Shown here: positions 7,088 through 14,483 of the stretch, piece by piece
Layout of the letters: the number at the start of each line of letters is the position of its first letter
Numbering within the stretch: position 1 is the stretch's first letter
NCBI GenBank assembly: GCA_903860745.1
Contig: CAIORQ010000036.1
Coordinates: 1-32,097 of the forward strand
Source of the DNA: an uncultured Actinomycetes bacterium
GTDB lineage: Bacteria; Actinomycetota; Acidimicrobiia; Acidimicrobiales; RAAP-2
Direction of reading: 5' to 3'
DNA length: 32,097 nucleotides
Program-made: the position numbers and the translations under genes
Notes under the pieces: generated by a model
The model's input: only the letters and a program-made list of their open reading frames with translations
What the model was told of the DNA's origin: nothing
Databases searched by the model: none

Positions 7088-8011
7088 ATGATTCATCCGG
7101 ACTACGAGAAGTACCTCCAGACGCTGCCCGCGGCCGTCGACCCCTCGACCCAGCCCCTAGTTGAGCGTCGCGCGGCCTACCGCGAGCGCGCGCTGGACCA
7201 GCGAGGGCCCCTCGAAGAGATGGCCGAGGTCCGTGACGGCGAGCTGCCCCTCGAGGGTCGCCGCCTCAAGTACCGCTTGATGGTTCCTCGGTCGGAGCGC
7301 GGCGACGCCCTGGTGGTGTACTTCCACGGTGGCTCCTTCGTCTTCGGCGACCTCGACACCACCGAGGCCCTGTGCCGACGTCTCAGCGCGGACACCTCGA
7401 TGAGATTCCTCGCGATCGACTACCGCCTCGCCCCCGAGCACCCCTTCCCGGCCGCCGTCGACGACGCCATCGACACCCTGCGCTACGTCGTCGCCCACGT
7501 GGAGGACTTCACCGCGCCCGGCACCCAGGTGATCGCCATGGGCGACTCCGCGGGGGCGTCATTGGTGGCCGTGGCCTGCGCCCAGACGCGCCAGGACCTG
7601 GCGATGGCGGGCCAGGTGCTCATCTACCCGACCCTGGGGCCCGAGGTCATGACCGACTCCTCGCACCGCTACGCCAGCGGCTACGTGCTCGAGATCGACC
7701 ACTTGCGTCACGACTACCAGCTCTACCTGGGGGAGTGGACCGACCACACCGACCCGCGCGTGACGCCCTTGTTCGCCCCCGACCTCACCGGAGCCGCCCC
7801 GGCCATCGTGGTGGTGGCCGAATGCGATCCGTTGCGTGACGAGGCCATCGCCTACGCCGGATTGCTCGAGCACTTCGGCGTGCGCGTCGAGGTCCTCGAG
7901 GCCGAGGGCATGCTGCACGGCTTCCTACGGATGGGCCACGTCATCCCCGACGCCATGGACATCGTCGACGACGTGGCCACCCACCTCAGCACCTACTTGT
8001 CCAATGCCTGA
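7088..8011 (+). CDS. alpha/beta-hydrolase, HSL-type (family IV) esterase
   Basis: The 307-residue cytosolic hydrolase has the hormone-sensitive-lipase-like signature: oxyanion-hole H-G-G in Y-F-H-G-G-S-F, Y-R-L-A-P-E-H-P-F-P-A-A, and nucleophile motif G-D-S-A-G with Ser154. Asp247 (E-C-D-P-L-R-D-E) and His277 (M-L-H-G-F) complete the triad. Such enzymes cleave short-chain esters; the natural substrate is unknown. The ATG follows GAGGGGG at 7 nt. The gene converges with the tetR gene, the stop codons being one base apart. With the neighbouring exporter and CoA transferase it might belong to a lipid or xenobiotic-handling group, but that is inference. Confidence 0.92.
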   Translation: MIHPDYEKYLQTLPAAVDPSTQPLVERRAAYRERALDQRGPLEEMAEVRDGELPLEGRRLKYRLMVPRSERGDALVVYFHGGSFVFGDLDTTEALCRRLSADTSMRFLAIDYRLAPEHPFPAAVDDAIDTLRYVVAHVEDFTAPGTQVIAMGDSAGASLVAVACAQTRQDLAMAGQVLIYPTLGPEVMTDSSHRYASGYVLEIDHLRHDYQLYLGEWTDHTDPRVTPLFAPDLTGAAPAIVVVAECDPLRDEAIAYAGLLEHFGVRVEVLEAEGMLHGFLRMGHVIPDAMDIVDDVATHLSTYLSNA

Positions 8012-8012
8012 G

Positions 8013-8603
8013 CTACCGGCGGTCGAGACCGGCCAGGAGGCCCTCGATCAGGTCGCCGAAGACCGCCGATCGGTCCGAGGCGAAGTTGATCTCGGAGATC
8101 TCGAGGGCCACGTAGCCGTGCACCGTGGCCCACAGCTGTTGGGCGACGTCGACGCACTGGCGCTGCGGGAAGTAGCCCGCGTCCAGGCAGGCCTGCACCT
8201 GGCCGGCGAGGATGGCGAAGCCGTTGAAGGCGGCGCCGACGGTGTCGCGGCTGGGGGTGTAGTCGATGAAGCGGTGCAGGAACATCACGGTGTAGTGCGC
8301 GCGGTACTGCAGGGCGAAGTCGCGGTAGGCCCGTGAACCGGCCACGAGGTTCTCGTAGGGGTCCTCGAGCGTGGTGTCCGCGAAGAGCGCCAGGTGGCCG
8401 AAGCCCTCGACGATGATCGCATCGATCACGCCGTTCTTGCCCCCGAAGTGGTTGTAGATCGACATCGGCGCCACGCCGGCGTGGCGGGCGAGGGCCCGCA
8501 CGGTCACCCCCTCGGGTCCCTCCTCGGTGATCAGGTACAAGGCGGCGGAGACGACCTCGGGGACGATGTCCTGGGACAGCGTGCGTTGTGGACGGGGTGG
8601 CAT
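8013..8603 (-). CDS. TetR-family transcriptional regulator
   Basis: The 196-residue protein has an N-terminal TetR helix-turn-helix (about residues 15-60: A-A-L-Y-L-I-T-E-E-G, then V-R-A-L-A-R-H-A-G-V-A and S-I-Y-N-H-F-G-G-K) and a helical ligand-binding C-terminus of the TetR_C_33-like type. It is divergent from the MFS exporter gene, so it most likely represses that gene and itself. I prefer the ATG at 8603: an upstream in-frame GTG (8621) lies inside the palindromic operator, and a TACACT -10 (8615-8610) ends 6 nt before the ATG, which indicates a leaderless transcript. The inducer is unknown but is probably a substrate of the exporter. Confidence 0.92.
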   Translation of the reverse strand: MPPRPQRTLSQDIVPEVVSAALYLITEEGPEGVTVRALARHAGVAPMSIYNHFGGKNGVIDAIIVEGFGHLALFADTTLEDPYENLVAGSRAYRDFALQYRAHYTVMFLHRFIDYTPSRDTVGAAFNGFAILAGQVQACLDAGYFPQRQCVDVAQQLWATVHGYVALEISEINFASDRSAVFGDLIEGLLAGLDRR

Positions 8604-8609
8604 CAAGAA

Positions 8610-8632
8610 AGTGTAGAACACCGTTCTATAGT
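8610..8632. promoter_or_regulatory. TetR operator palindrome between overlapping divergent promoters
   Basis: TAGAAC-ACC-GTTCTA (8614-8628) is a perfect 6-bp inverted repeat with a 3-bp centre. The minus-strand -10 for tetR (TACACT, 8615-8610) overlaps its left arm. A plus-strand -10 for the exporter (TATAGT, 8627-8632) overlaps its right arm. One bound TetR dimer would therefore block both promoters. Confidence 0.7.
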
Positions 8633-8668
8633 TGGTGCGACCGAGCCCGCGAACAAGGTGCCCCCACG

Positions 8669-10240
8669 ATGGAAGCTACACGAGCAGGGTCGCGTAATCC
8701 CTGGTTAGTGCTGTCGGTGATGTGCGTGGCCGTCTTGATCATTGTCATCGACAACACCATCGTCAACGTGGCCCTGCCGACCCTGTCGGTCAAGCTCAAC
8801 GCCTCGGATTCGGGGCTGCAGTGGATCGTGGACAGCTATTCCTTGCCATTCGCCGGGTTGCTCCTGGCCGGCGGTGAGCTCTCCGACCGCTGGGGGCGCC
8901 GTCGGGTCATGCAACTGGCTTTGGCGGCCTTCGCGGTCTTCTCGATGATGGCCGCCGAGAGCCACACTCTGGGGCAACTCCTCTTCAACCGGGCCCTCAT
9001 GGGCGTCGCGGCGGCCTTCATCTTCCCGGCGACCCTGTCCCTGCTCACGACGGCCTTCGATGACGTGACCCAGCGGGCCAAGGCCTTCGGCGTCTGGGGC
9101 GCCACGGCGGGCCTGGCCATCGCGATCGGGCCCATCGTGGGGGGCTACCTCGTGGACCATTTCTGGTACGGCTCGGTCTTCGTCGTCAACGTGCCCGTGG
9201 CCCTGGTCACGCTGGTGCTCACCGCCTGGCTGGTGCCCGAGTCGCGCAGCCCTCTGGCCCGTCGCGTCGACCTCTCCGGACTCCTCCTGGGCTGCCTGTC
9301 GATGTCCACCCTGGTCCTGGCGATCATCGAGGGGCCCTCGTGGGGATGGCTGGACGGGCGGGTCGTCGCCCTGTTCATCGCCTCAGCCGTGGCGCTGGTG
9401 GGTTTTGGCGTCTATGAGCGTCAGCGCCGCCACCCCATGCTCGACGTCCGGCTCTTCCGCCAGGGCCAGTTCTCGGCCTCGGCGGCGGCGATCGCCGTCA
9501 GCTTCTTCTGCCTCTTCGGCTTCGTCTTCCTGGTGACCCAGTACTTCCAGCTCGTGCGGGGCTACTCACCCTTGTCGGCCGGGGTCCACACCCTGCCCTT
9601 CGCCCTCATGACGATGGTCGCGATGCCCCTGGGTGCACTGGCCGGACTGCGGCTGGGCGTTCGCTGGACCGTCTCGTCGGGACTGGTCGTCATGGGCCTG
9701 TCGTTGGCGTGGATGGCCACCTTCGCGGCCCACCAGTCGTACTGGGGATCGGTGGTCGCGGCGATGCTGGTCCTGGCGGTCGGTTTCTCGCTAGTCTCGG
9801 CACCCTCGACCTCGGCGGTGATGTCCACGCTGCACTCCTCGCAGATCGGCGCCGGGGCGGCGGTGAACGAGACCACGCGCCAACTCGGCGGCACGCTCGG
9901 CGTGGCCGTCGTGGGGTCGGTCTTCGCCTCCTTCTTCGGCCGACGCATCGTGACCCTGTTGACGCCCCTGCACCTGAGCATCCGCAGCATCGACATCGCT
10001 CGCAGTTCCGTGCAGGCGGCCCTGAAGGTGGCGGCGTCGCTCGACCCGCCCGGGCACGTCTCGGCCGCGCTGGTCGCTCGCCAGGGCATTATGGCGGCCT
10101 TCATGAGTTCCTTCCATCGTGGCTGCCTCGTGGCGGCGGGGGTCGCCATCGTGGTGGGGGCGCTGTCGTTTCGCTACCTGCCGGGTCGCGACCGCGACAC
10201 GAACGAGGAGACGTCGGTCGCCACGTCGACGACGCTCTAG
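8669..10240 (+). CDS. MFS multidrug efflux transporter, DHA2 (14-TMS) family
   Basis: This 523-residue inner-membrane protein resembles EmrB/QacA-type proton antiporters that export lipophilic drugs. It has the family's early signature V-I-D-N-T-I-V-N-V-A-L-P-T-L (motif D1, first helix), motif A in the first cytosolic loop (G-E-L-S-D-R-W-G-R-R-R), and motif C-like G-P-I-V-G-G-Y-L in the fifth helix. Hydrophobic segments number about fourteen. The ATG at 8669 follows the divergent promoter by roughly 30 nt and begins a typical short cytosolic N-terminus. The TetR operator just upstream indicates ligand-inducible expression. The CoA-transferase gene starts 20 bp downstream but has its own -10 element. 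Confidence 0.93.
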   Translation: MEATRAGSRNPWLVLSVMCVAVLIIVIDNTIVNVALPTLSVKLNASDSGLQWIVDSYSLPFAGLLLAGGELSDRWGRRRVMQLALAAFAVFSMMAAESHTLGQLLFNRALMGVAAAFIFPATLSLLTTAFDDVTQRAKAFGVWGATAGLAIAIGPIVGGYLVDHFWYGSVFVVNVPVALVTLVLTAWLVPESRSPLARRVDLSGLLLGCLSMSTLVLAIIEGPSWGWLDGRVVALFIASAVALVGFGVYERQRRHPMLDVRLFRQGQFSASAAAIAVSFFCLFGFVFLVTQYFQLVRGYSPLSAGVHTLPFALMTMVAMPLGALAGLRLGVRWTVSSGLVVMGLSLAWMATFAAHQSYWGSVVAAMLVLAVGFSLVSAPSTSAVMSTLHSSQIGAGAAVNETTRQLGGTLGVAVVGSVFASFFGRRIVTLLTPLHLSIRSIDIARSSVQAALKVAASLDPPGHVSAALVARQGIMAAFMSSFHRGCLVAAGVAIVVGALSFRYLPGRDRDTNEETSVATSTTL

Positions 10241-10247
10241 TTCCGTC

Positions 10248-10253
10248 TAGCAT
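10248..10253 (+). promoter_or_regulatory. -10 element for a leaderless CoA-transferase transcript
   Basis: TAGCAT lies 6 nt before the GTG at 10260, which lacks a ribosome-binding site. The same geometry is seen at orn, dut, tetR and the Fur-family gene and supports this start codon. Confidence 0.35.
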
Positions 10254-10259
10254 TCCATC

Positions 10260-11411
10260 GTGGTCTGGGAACTCGACGCGGTCAACGTGGGAACCGGACT
10301 ACCTCTCGAAGGCGTGCGCGTCCTCGACTTCTCGCGCGTGCTGGCCGGACCGCTCGCCGCGATGGTCGCGGGCGACCTCGGGGCCGACGTCATCAAGGTC
10401 GAGGGTCCCGACGGTGACCCCGTGCGCGCCCTCGCCCCGCCCCTCTACGGCGAGGACGCCACCTACTACCTGGCCGTCAATCGACACCGTCGTAACGTGG
10501 TGGCCGACCTGCGCGACCCGTCGGACTTCGCGGCGATCGAGGCGCTGGTGAGGGTGGCCGACGCGGTGGTGGAGAACTACCTGCCCTCGCAGTACGCGGC
10601 GCTCGGCATTGAGCGGTTGCGCCAAGCCAATCCCGACTGCGTCTGGGTGAGCGTGACCCCCGCGGCTTCGGGGACCGAACTGGCGGCGTTGCCGTCCTTC
10701 GACGTCCTGGCCCAGGCCCGTTCGGGTCTGATGGGCGTGACGGGCGAGGGTGACGGCGATCCCACCAAGGTTGGTGCGCCCCTGGCCGACGTGGTCACCG
10801 GGCTCTACGCGGCGATCGGCCTGGTCACCGGGCTCTACGCGCGCGTGGCGGGCAAGCCCGGCCGACACTTCGAGGCGCCGCTGCTCGAGTCGACGATGAG
10901 CGCCCTGATCAACCAGGCCCAGGGATATTTGGCCACGGGGGTCAACCCACGCCGCCTGGGCAACGACCACCCCTCGATCGCCCCCTACGGTCCGGTGCGC
11001 ACGCGCGATGGATTGGTCATGCTCGCCGTGGGCACCGACGGCCAGTACGCGCGGCTCGTCCAGGTGCTGGACGACGAGTCCCTCAGAGCTCGCGGGGAGT
11101 GGGCGCGCAACGACCAGCGCGTGTCTAGTCGCGACGAACTCCGTCTCGAGCTCGAGCGCATTTTCACCGAGCGGAGCACCGGCGAGTGGCTCGACGTGCT
11201 GGCGGCTGCCGGCGTGCCCCACGCGCCGATCCTGGACGTCGCGGGCGCCTTCGCGCAGTCCGCAGTGGCGGAAGGCGACTTCGTGGGGGAGACTGACGCT
11301 CCGGCGGGTCCACTTCGAACGATGCGCTCGCCCCTGCGGATCGATGGCGCCCGGCCCAAACTTCGCCGTGGACCACGCCGTCTTGGAGAAGATACTGATG
11401 AGTTACTGTGA
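10260..11411 (+). CDS. class III CoA transferase (CaiB/BaiF family)
   Basis: The 383-residue enzyme moves CoA between carboxylic acids through an enzyme-anhydride on an aspartate, as in formyl-CoA transferase and alpha-methylacyl-CoA racemase. N-terminal hallmarks are L-E-G-V-R-V-L-D-F-S and L-A-G-P, then A-D-V-I-K-V-E (CoA-binding fold). The likely catalytic Asp177 lies in G-A-P-L-A-D-V-V-T-G. The substrate is unknown. The protein ends right after the conserved L-G-E-D-T-D-E-L-L, about 15-20 residues short of many relatives. The last codons (GAA GAT ACT GAT GAG TTA) are AT-rich, including a rare TTA, exactly where the low-GC segment begins. The 3' end may have been replaced or eroded, although some family members do end near here. 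Confidence 0.88.
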   Translation: MVWELDAVNVGTGLPLEGVRVLDFSRVLAGPLAAMVAGDLGADVIKVEGPDGDPVRALAPPLYGEDATYYLAVNRHRRNVVADLRDPSDFAAIEALVRVADAVVENYLPSQYAALGIERLRQANPDCVWVSVTPAASGTELAALPSFDVLAQARSGLMGVTGEGDGDPTKVGAPLADVVTGLYAAIGLVTGLYARVAGKPGRHFEAPLLESTMSALINQAQGYLATGVNPRRLGNDHPSIAPYGPVRTRDGLVMLAVGTDGQYARLVQVLDDESLRARGEWARNDQRVSSRDELRLELERIFTERSTGEWLDVLAAAGVPHAPILDVAGAFAQSAVAEGDFVGETDAPAGPLRTMRSPLRIDGARPKLRRGPRRLGEDTDELL

Positions 11412-11600
11412 GACTGATCGAGGCGACGGTTACTTCTCGATGAAGCTTCAGCCTCGTTGGATGGGGTTGAGGTCTGCAAGGGGACTTGACAGCTCCAATT
11501 GTGCTATCTGGCGTGAGTGGCCACTTCGTTATGAAGGAACTGGGAATAGAACGGAAGAGTCACTAGCAATCGTCGATTGAGGCACGTGAGAAATTGAGCG

Positions 11601-11723
11601 ATGAAGAGCACACCCGCTGACAGAGGTAGACAGGAAAAGGCATTGTTCAAACGCTTTGTCCGTCGCTGGAGCCTATGGATTCGATTCGTCTTCGCGGTAA
11701 TCCCTGTTGGGTATCTCATCTAA
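11601..11723 (+). CDS. possible 40-residue membrane peptide, or 5' part of a pseudogene
   Basis: An ATG opens a 40-codon frame: a charged N-terminus (M-K-S-T-P-A-D-R-G-R-Q-E-K), then a basic and aromatic stretch leading into one hydrophobic segment (about residues 24-40) before TAA. Reading on in the same frame to 11881 gives another plausible membrane-like stretch (G-L-I-I-R-N-V-G-V-V, later F-S-L-V-I-H-W-I-V). The TAA may therefore be a nonsense mutation in a longer gene. There is no convincing ribosome-binding site. I do not recognise the family. Confidence 0.25.
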   Translation: MKSTPADRGRQEKALFKRFVRRWSLWIRFVFAVIPVGYLI

Positions 11724-11854
11724 GGGCTAATAATCCGCAATGTCGGAGTTGTCGCTGAAGGCTGTTGGGGCGCTGTCGGGTTTTCACTCGTTATTCATTG
11801 GATTGTAGAGAGGCTTCGATACTCGGTGGAGTTGAGGTTTCCTGGTGATGCCCG

Positions 11855-12169
11855 GTGCACTTCCAAGAATTCGGTCTTCTGACGGGCGCACTGATTTCGA
11901 TGCTTGCCATAATTGGTAGCGCGATTCTCGTGACGACAATGACTCTCAACTTCAGTTTGACGGAGTCTCCACGAGTCGCAATTGTTTACCTAAGCCAGTG
12001 TGCGGTCACAGGTTCTCTTGGATGGCGACTGTTTCATTGGGGCAAGATAAGTCGCAAGGGAAACGTCATCGTTATCCATCATCTGTTCATGAATCGAAAG
12101 CTGCCGACCGAATCCATCAAACGCGCGACGGCGCAGTTTGTAGGTGCCTTATTGTCGGTGCCCATGTGA
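11855..12169 (+). CDS. hypothetical membrane protein with a PH-like tail, probably truncated
   Basis: The 104-residue product has two hydrophobic segments (about residues 8-32 and 42-58). A soluble stretch follows, R-K-G-N-V-I-V-I-H-H-L-F-M-N-R-K-L-P-T-E, resembling the first strands of bacterial PH-domain membrane proteins (a 'v-v-x-N-l-f-r-t-r-x-I-p' pattern). The expected rest of the domain is missing in this frame. A second open frame (12144-12380) overlaps the end and has a strand-like T-I-V-I-K-G-R-R-V-L followed by a helix, which suggests a frameshift. The start is GTG without a clear ribosome-binding site. The family is not securely recognised and the gene may be dead. Confidence 0.35.
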   Translation: MHFQEFGLLTGALISMLAIIGSAILVTTMTLNFSLTESPRVAIVYLSQCAVTGSLGWRLFHWGKISRKGNVIVIHHLFMNRKLPTESIKRATAQFVGALLSVPM

Positions 12170-12380
12170 GAGGTATCACGACGAAGCCGACACGATAGTG
12201 ATTAAGGGGCGTCGTGTCCTTCGAGGATGGAAGAAGGCCCTCCTGGCGATTGGGCGCGCGGCATCGCGGAAGAGCGCGCACGTTCCGTGGCCGGGTTACC
12301 TGGTGTTTACAAGATTGCCCACGAAGTGGCAAGTCTTGTCTTGTAGTTACTCAGCACCGTTCGGAGTGAACAAAAACTAG
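12170..12380 (+). pseudogene. possible out-of-frame remainder of the preceding membrane gene
   Basis: An open frame (from 12144, a different phase from the preceding gene) ends at 12380. It encodes a basic stretch including E-A-D-T-I-V-I-K-G-R-R-V-L-R-G-W. This could be the C-terminal half of the PH-like domain begun upstream. The evidence is only hydrophobicity and position, so chance openness is a real alternative. Confidence 0.2.
12310..12338 (+). terminator. hairpin in the low-GC segment, terminator-like
   Basis: CAAGA and TTGCC (12310-12319) pair with GGCAA and TCTTG (12328-12338, one bulged G) around an 8-nt loop. A moderately T-rich run follows. It would end transcripts from the small membrane-protein frames upstream. 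Confidence 0.35.
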
Positions 12381-12536
12381 TCTTCTCTGATGTCTTCGCA
12401 GTGGCGGCGGAAGAAATTTTTGGAATCGTGACTTCTCATCAGGGAATTTCTCGAATATTCAACAGGGCCATAGTTGCCGAGGAATCTACTGCCCTCCGCT
12501 TGCATCGTGTTGCGGTGGACGTCTTGTGCAGGGCGG

Positions 12537-14375
12537 CTAATGCTGAACGATTTCGAAGGCGCGCAGGTTGCGGATGCGCTCTTGACGGCGTGCGCGCAAC
12601 TTCTTCTCTGAGAGCGCTGAGAGCTCGACGTAGGCGGCGAGGATCGACTGGTGGAGGTTCTCCACGGTGACGAAGGGGTTGTCGCTCTCGGCGACGACCT
12701 CGTCGATGAGCCCCAGGTCCAGTTGGTCGGCCGCGGTCGAGCGCATCGTCGACACCGTGACCTTGACCTGCTCGTGGGTCGGGTTGGGCGTCTTGTAGAG
12801 GATGGAGGCGGCCGAGCGTGGCTCGGCCACGAAGGCCATGGCCTTCTCGAGCATGATGACGTGGTCGGCCATCGGCGTGGTGGCGAGGCCGCCACCCGAT
12901 CCCAGGGCCCCGGCGACGACGGTGATCACGGGCTCGGAGTAGTCGATGCCCTTCAAGATCGATCGGGCGATGGCGCGGCTCTGGCCGCGACGTTCGCTCT
13001 CGAGGGTCGGCTTGGCGCCCAGGGTGTCGGTGACGAAGAGGGCGGGTAGACCGAGGCGTTCACCGATGTCGAGCATGCGCTCCATGAAGGCGAAGTCCTC
13101 GGGCGCCGGGTTCGAGGGGCGCTTGACGACGGTGTCGCCGATGCGCTGGTACGAAGGCTGGGTGCCGACGATCACGAAGGGCTGGGCGCCGATCTTGGCG
13201 AAGGCGCCGACGATGGCGGGGTAGCGCCGGTATCCCGGTTCCTGGACGTAGTTGTAGACGGCCGTGGCCTCGGTGAAGGCGTAGCGGGCGATGAACTCGA
13301 GGTCGATGCGGTTCGCGTCGGTCATCAGGTCCTGGTAGCGCTCGACGAGCGCGTCGGCCGGATCGGTCGACGTCGTGCGCGCCGGCGAGGGGCGCAGGAA
13401 CTCGGCGTCCTTGGGGACCTCGTAGCGCGGGCCCTGGATGCCCTCGGGGCCGAACTCGAAACTGCGCCGCGCATCGGGGGCGCTGACGTTGCGGATCGCC
13501 GGGACCGTCTCGGCGGTCAACTGGTGCTGGCGGTCGGGCAAGGCCGTCGAGGAGAGCAGCTCGCCCACGTAGGTCACGAGCTCCTTGACGTCGGGCAGGA
13601 CCACGTCGATGTTGCGGTCGAGCAGGTTGGCCTCAGCGCTCTGGGAACCCGAGGGGACCGCGTTGCCCTCGAAGGCCTCGATCACGTTGGGCCCGGCGAA
13701 GCCGAAGTCGGTGCCCGAGGTCGCCAGGATCAGGTCGGCGTTGGGCACGGCGCTCGCCGAGACCCCGCCCCAGACGTTGCCGAGCAGGACGGCGATCTGG
13801 GGGAGGTCGACCTTGTCCTTGTAGTGGCGGATGGCCTCGACCATGCGGGTCATCTGCGTGAGGCCGGCGAAGTTCTCGTGCTGGCGCACGCCGCTCGAGA
13901 CGTAGACGCTCACGAAGGGGAGCTTCTTGGAGATGGCGAGGTCGGCGGCGGCCTGGAAGGTCTCGCCCGACACGACGCCGAGGGAACCCGCGAAGAAGTC
14001 CCAGTTCATGGCGTAGAGCACGACCTGGTGCTCGCCGAAGGTGGCCAGACCGTAGGTCGAGGACTCGGACTTGCCCCGGCGACCTTCGCGCCGCAGCTTG
14101 TCGAGGTAGGACTCGTCGCGCTCGCCGGCCGGGCCGCGACGGATGAGGCCGATCAGGTCCTTGCCGATGCTCCAGTGGCCGTGGCTGGCCTTGTAGTGAA
14201 CGAGCTCTTGGAGTTTGAGCAGCTCGGTGGGGCTGTTGATCTTGCGGCGGTTGCGCAAGTGCATCTCGACTTCGGGTTCGAAGGTGGGCAGTCCGACCGG
14301 GTGGCCCTCACCGAAGAAGGCGCTGTCGAGGTCGTCGTCGTGGGGCGACCCACCGCTTTCAGTGGATTCAATCAT
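12537..14375 (-). CDS. single-chain acyl-CoA carboxyltransferase (AccD-like plus AccA-like halves)
   Basis: This 612-residue protein should carry the carboxyltransferase step of an acetyl- or propionyl-CoA carboxylase, moving CO2 from biotin to acyl-CoA. The N-terminal half is beta-like (H-W-S-I-G-K-D-L, D-F-F-A-G-S-L-G-V-V-S-G-E, then S-S-G-V-R-Q-H-E). The C-terminal half is alpha-like (I-T-V-V-A-G-A-L-G-S-G-G-G-L-A, M-L-E-K-A, S-A-A-S-I-L-Y-K, and D-Q-L-D-L-G-L-I-D-E-V-V). The four-cysteine zinc finger of classical AccD is absent. No biotin carboxylase or carrier gene is adjacent. I choose the ATG at 14375; an upstream in-frame TTG (14447) would place two tandem 9-bp repeats inside the coding region. 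A CATACT -10-like hexamer lies 8 nt before the ATG. The 3' end abuts the low-GC segment. Confidence 0.88.
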   Translation of the reverse strand: MIESTESGGSPHDDDLDSAFFGEGHPVGLPTFEPEVEMHLRNRRKINSPTELLKLQELVHYKASHGHWSIGKDLIGLIRRGPAGERDESYLDKLRREGRRGKSESSTYGLATFGEHQVVLYAMNWDFFAGSLGVVSGETFQAAADLAISKKLPFVSVYVSSGVRQHENFAGLTQMTRMVEAIRHYKDKVDLPQIAVLLGNVWGGVSASAVPNADLILATSGTDFGFAGPNVIEAFEGNAVPSGSQSAEANLLDRNIDVVLPDVKELVTYVGELLSSTALPDRQHQLTAETVPAIRNVSAPDARRSFEFGPEGIQGPRYEVPKDAEFLRPSPARTTSTDPADALVERYQDLMTDANRIDLEFIARYAFTEATAVYNYVQEPGYRRYPAIVGAFAKIGAQPFVIVGTQPSYQRIGDTVVKRPSNPAPEDFAFMERMLDIGERLGLPALFVTDTLGAKPTLESERRGQSRAIARSILKGIDYSEPVITVVAGALGSGGGLATTPMADHVIMLEKAMAFVAEPRSAASILYKTPNPTHEQVKVTVSTMRSTAADQLDLGLIDEVVAESDNPFVTVENLHQSILAAYVELSALSEKKLRARRQERIRNLRAFEIVQH

Positions 14376-14419
14376 GGCTTTCCAGTATGGCACAGGCCAT
14401 TTTTTCGCTACCGGGGCGT

Positions 14420-14439
14420 GACGGGTAACCGACGGGTAA
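14420..14439 (-). repeat. tandem 9-bp repeat upstream of the carboxyltransferase gene, possible operator
   Basis: TTACCCGTC occurs twice on the minus strand with an 11-bp period, about one helical turn, 45-65 bp before the chosen ATG. Two direct repeats on one face of the helix fit an activator or repressor site. No known regulator is matched. Confidence 0.35.
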
Positions 14440-14483
14440 TGCGCCAATCACAGCGAAAGCCGCCGGGGCGCCTGCGAGGTCGC

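Larger units (their letters stand above)
11412..12536. other. low-GC segment without an intact recognisable gene
   Basis: Three 60-base lines counted by eye have 29-32 G+C, against about two thirds in the surrounding DNA. The region separates the CoA-transferase stop from the carboxyltransferase stop. It holds short reading frames that look like pieces of small membrane proteins (11601-11723, 11855-12169 and its possible continuation), plus one hairpin. From 11412 to 11600 and from 12381 to 12536 I see no credible gene, promoter or RNA. No transposase, integrase, terminal repeat, target-site duplication or tRNA fragment was found. It is best read as acquired or decaying DNA of unknown origin. 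Confidence 0.6.

Noticed and set aside
10785-10855. Repeated 20-bp stretch inside the CoA-transferase gene
   Set aside because: It encodes two natural V-T-G-L-Y-A segments of the protein and shows no sign of being a mobile or regulatory repeat.
11412-11580. Read-through open frame after the CoA-transferase stop
   Set aside because: It belongs to a different phase that shadows the CoA-transferase gene upstream, and the peptide resembles no CoA-transferase C-terminus.
11380-12540. Insertion sequence or integrated element with att sites
   Set aside because: No transposase or integrase, no terminal inverted repeats and no direct repeat at the two compositional edges were found.
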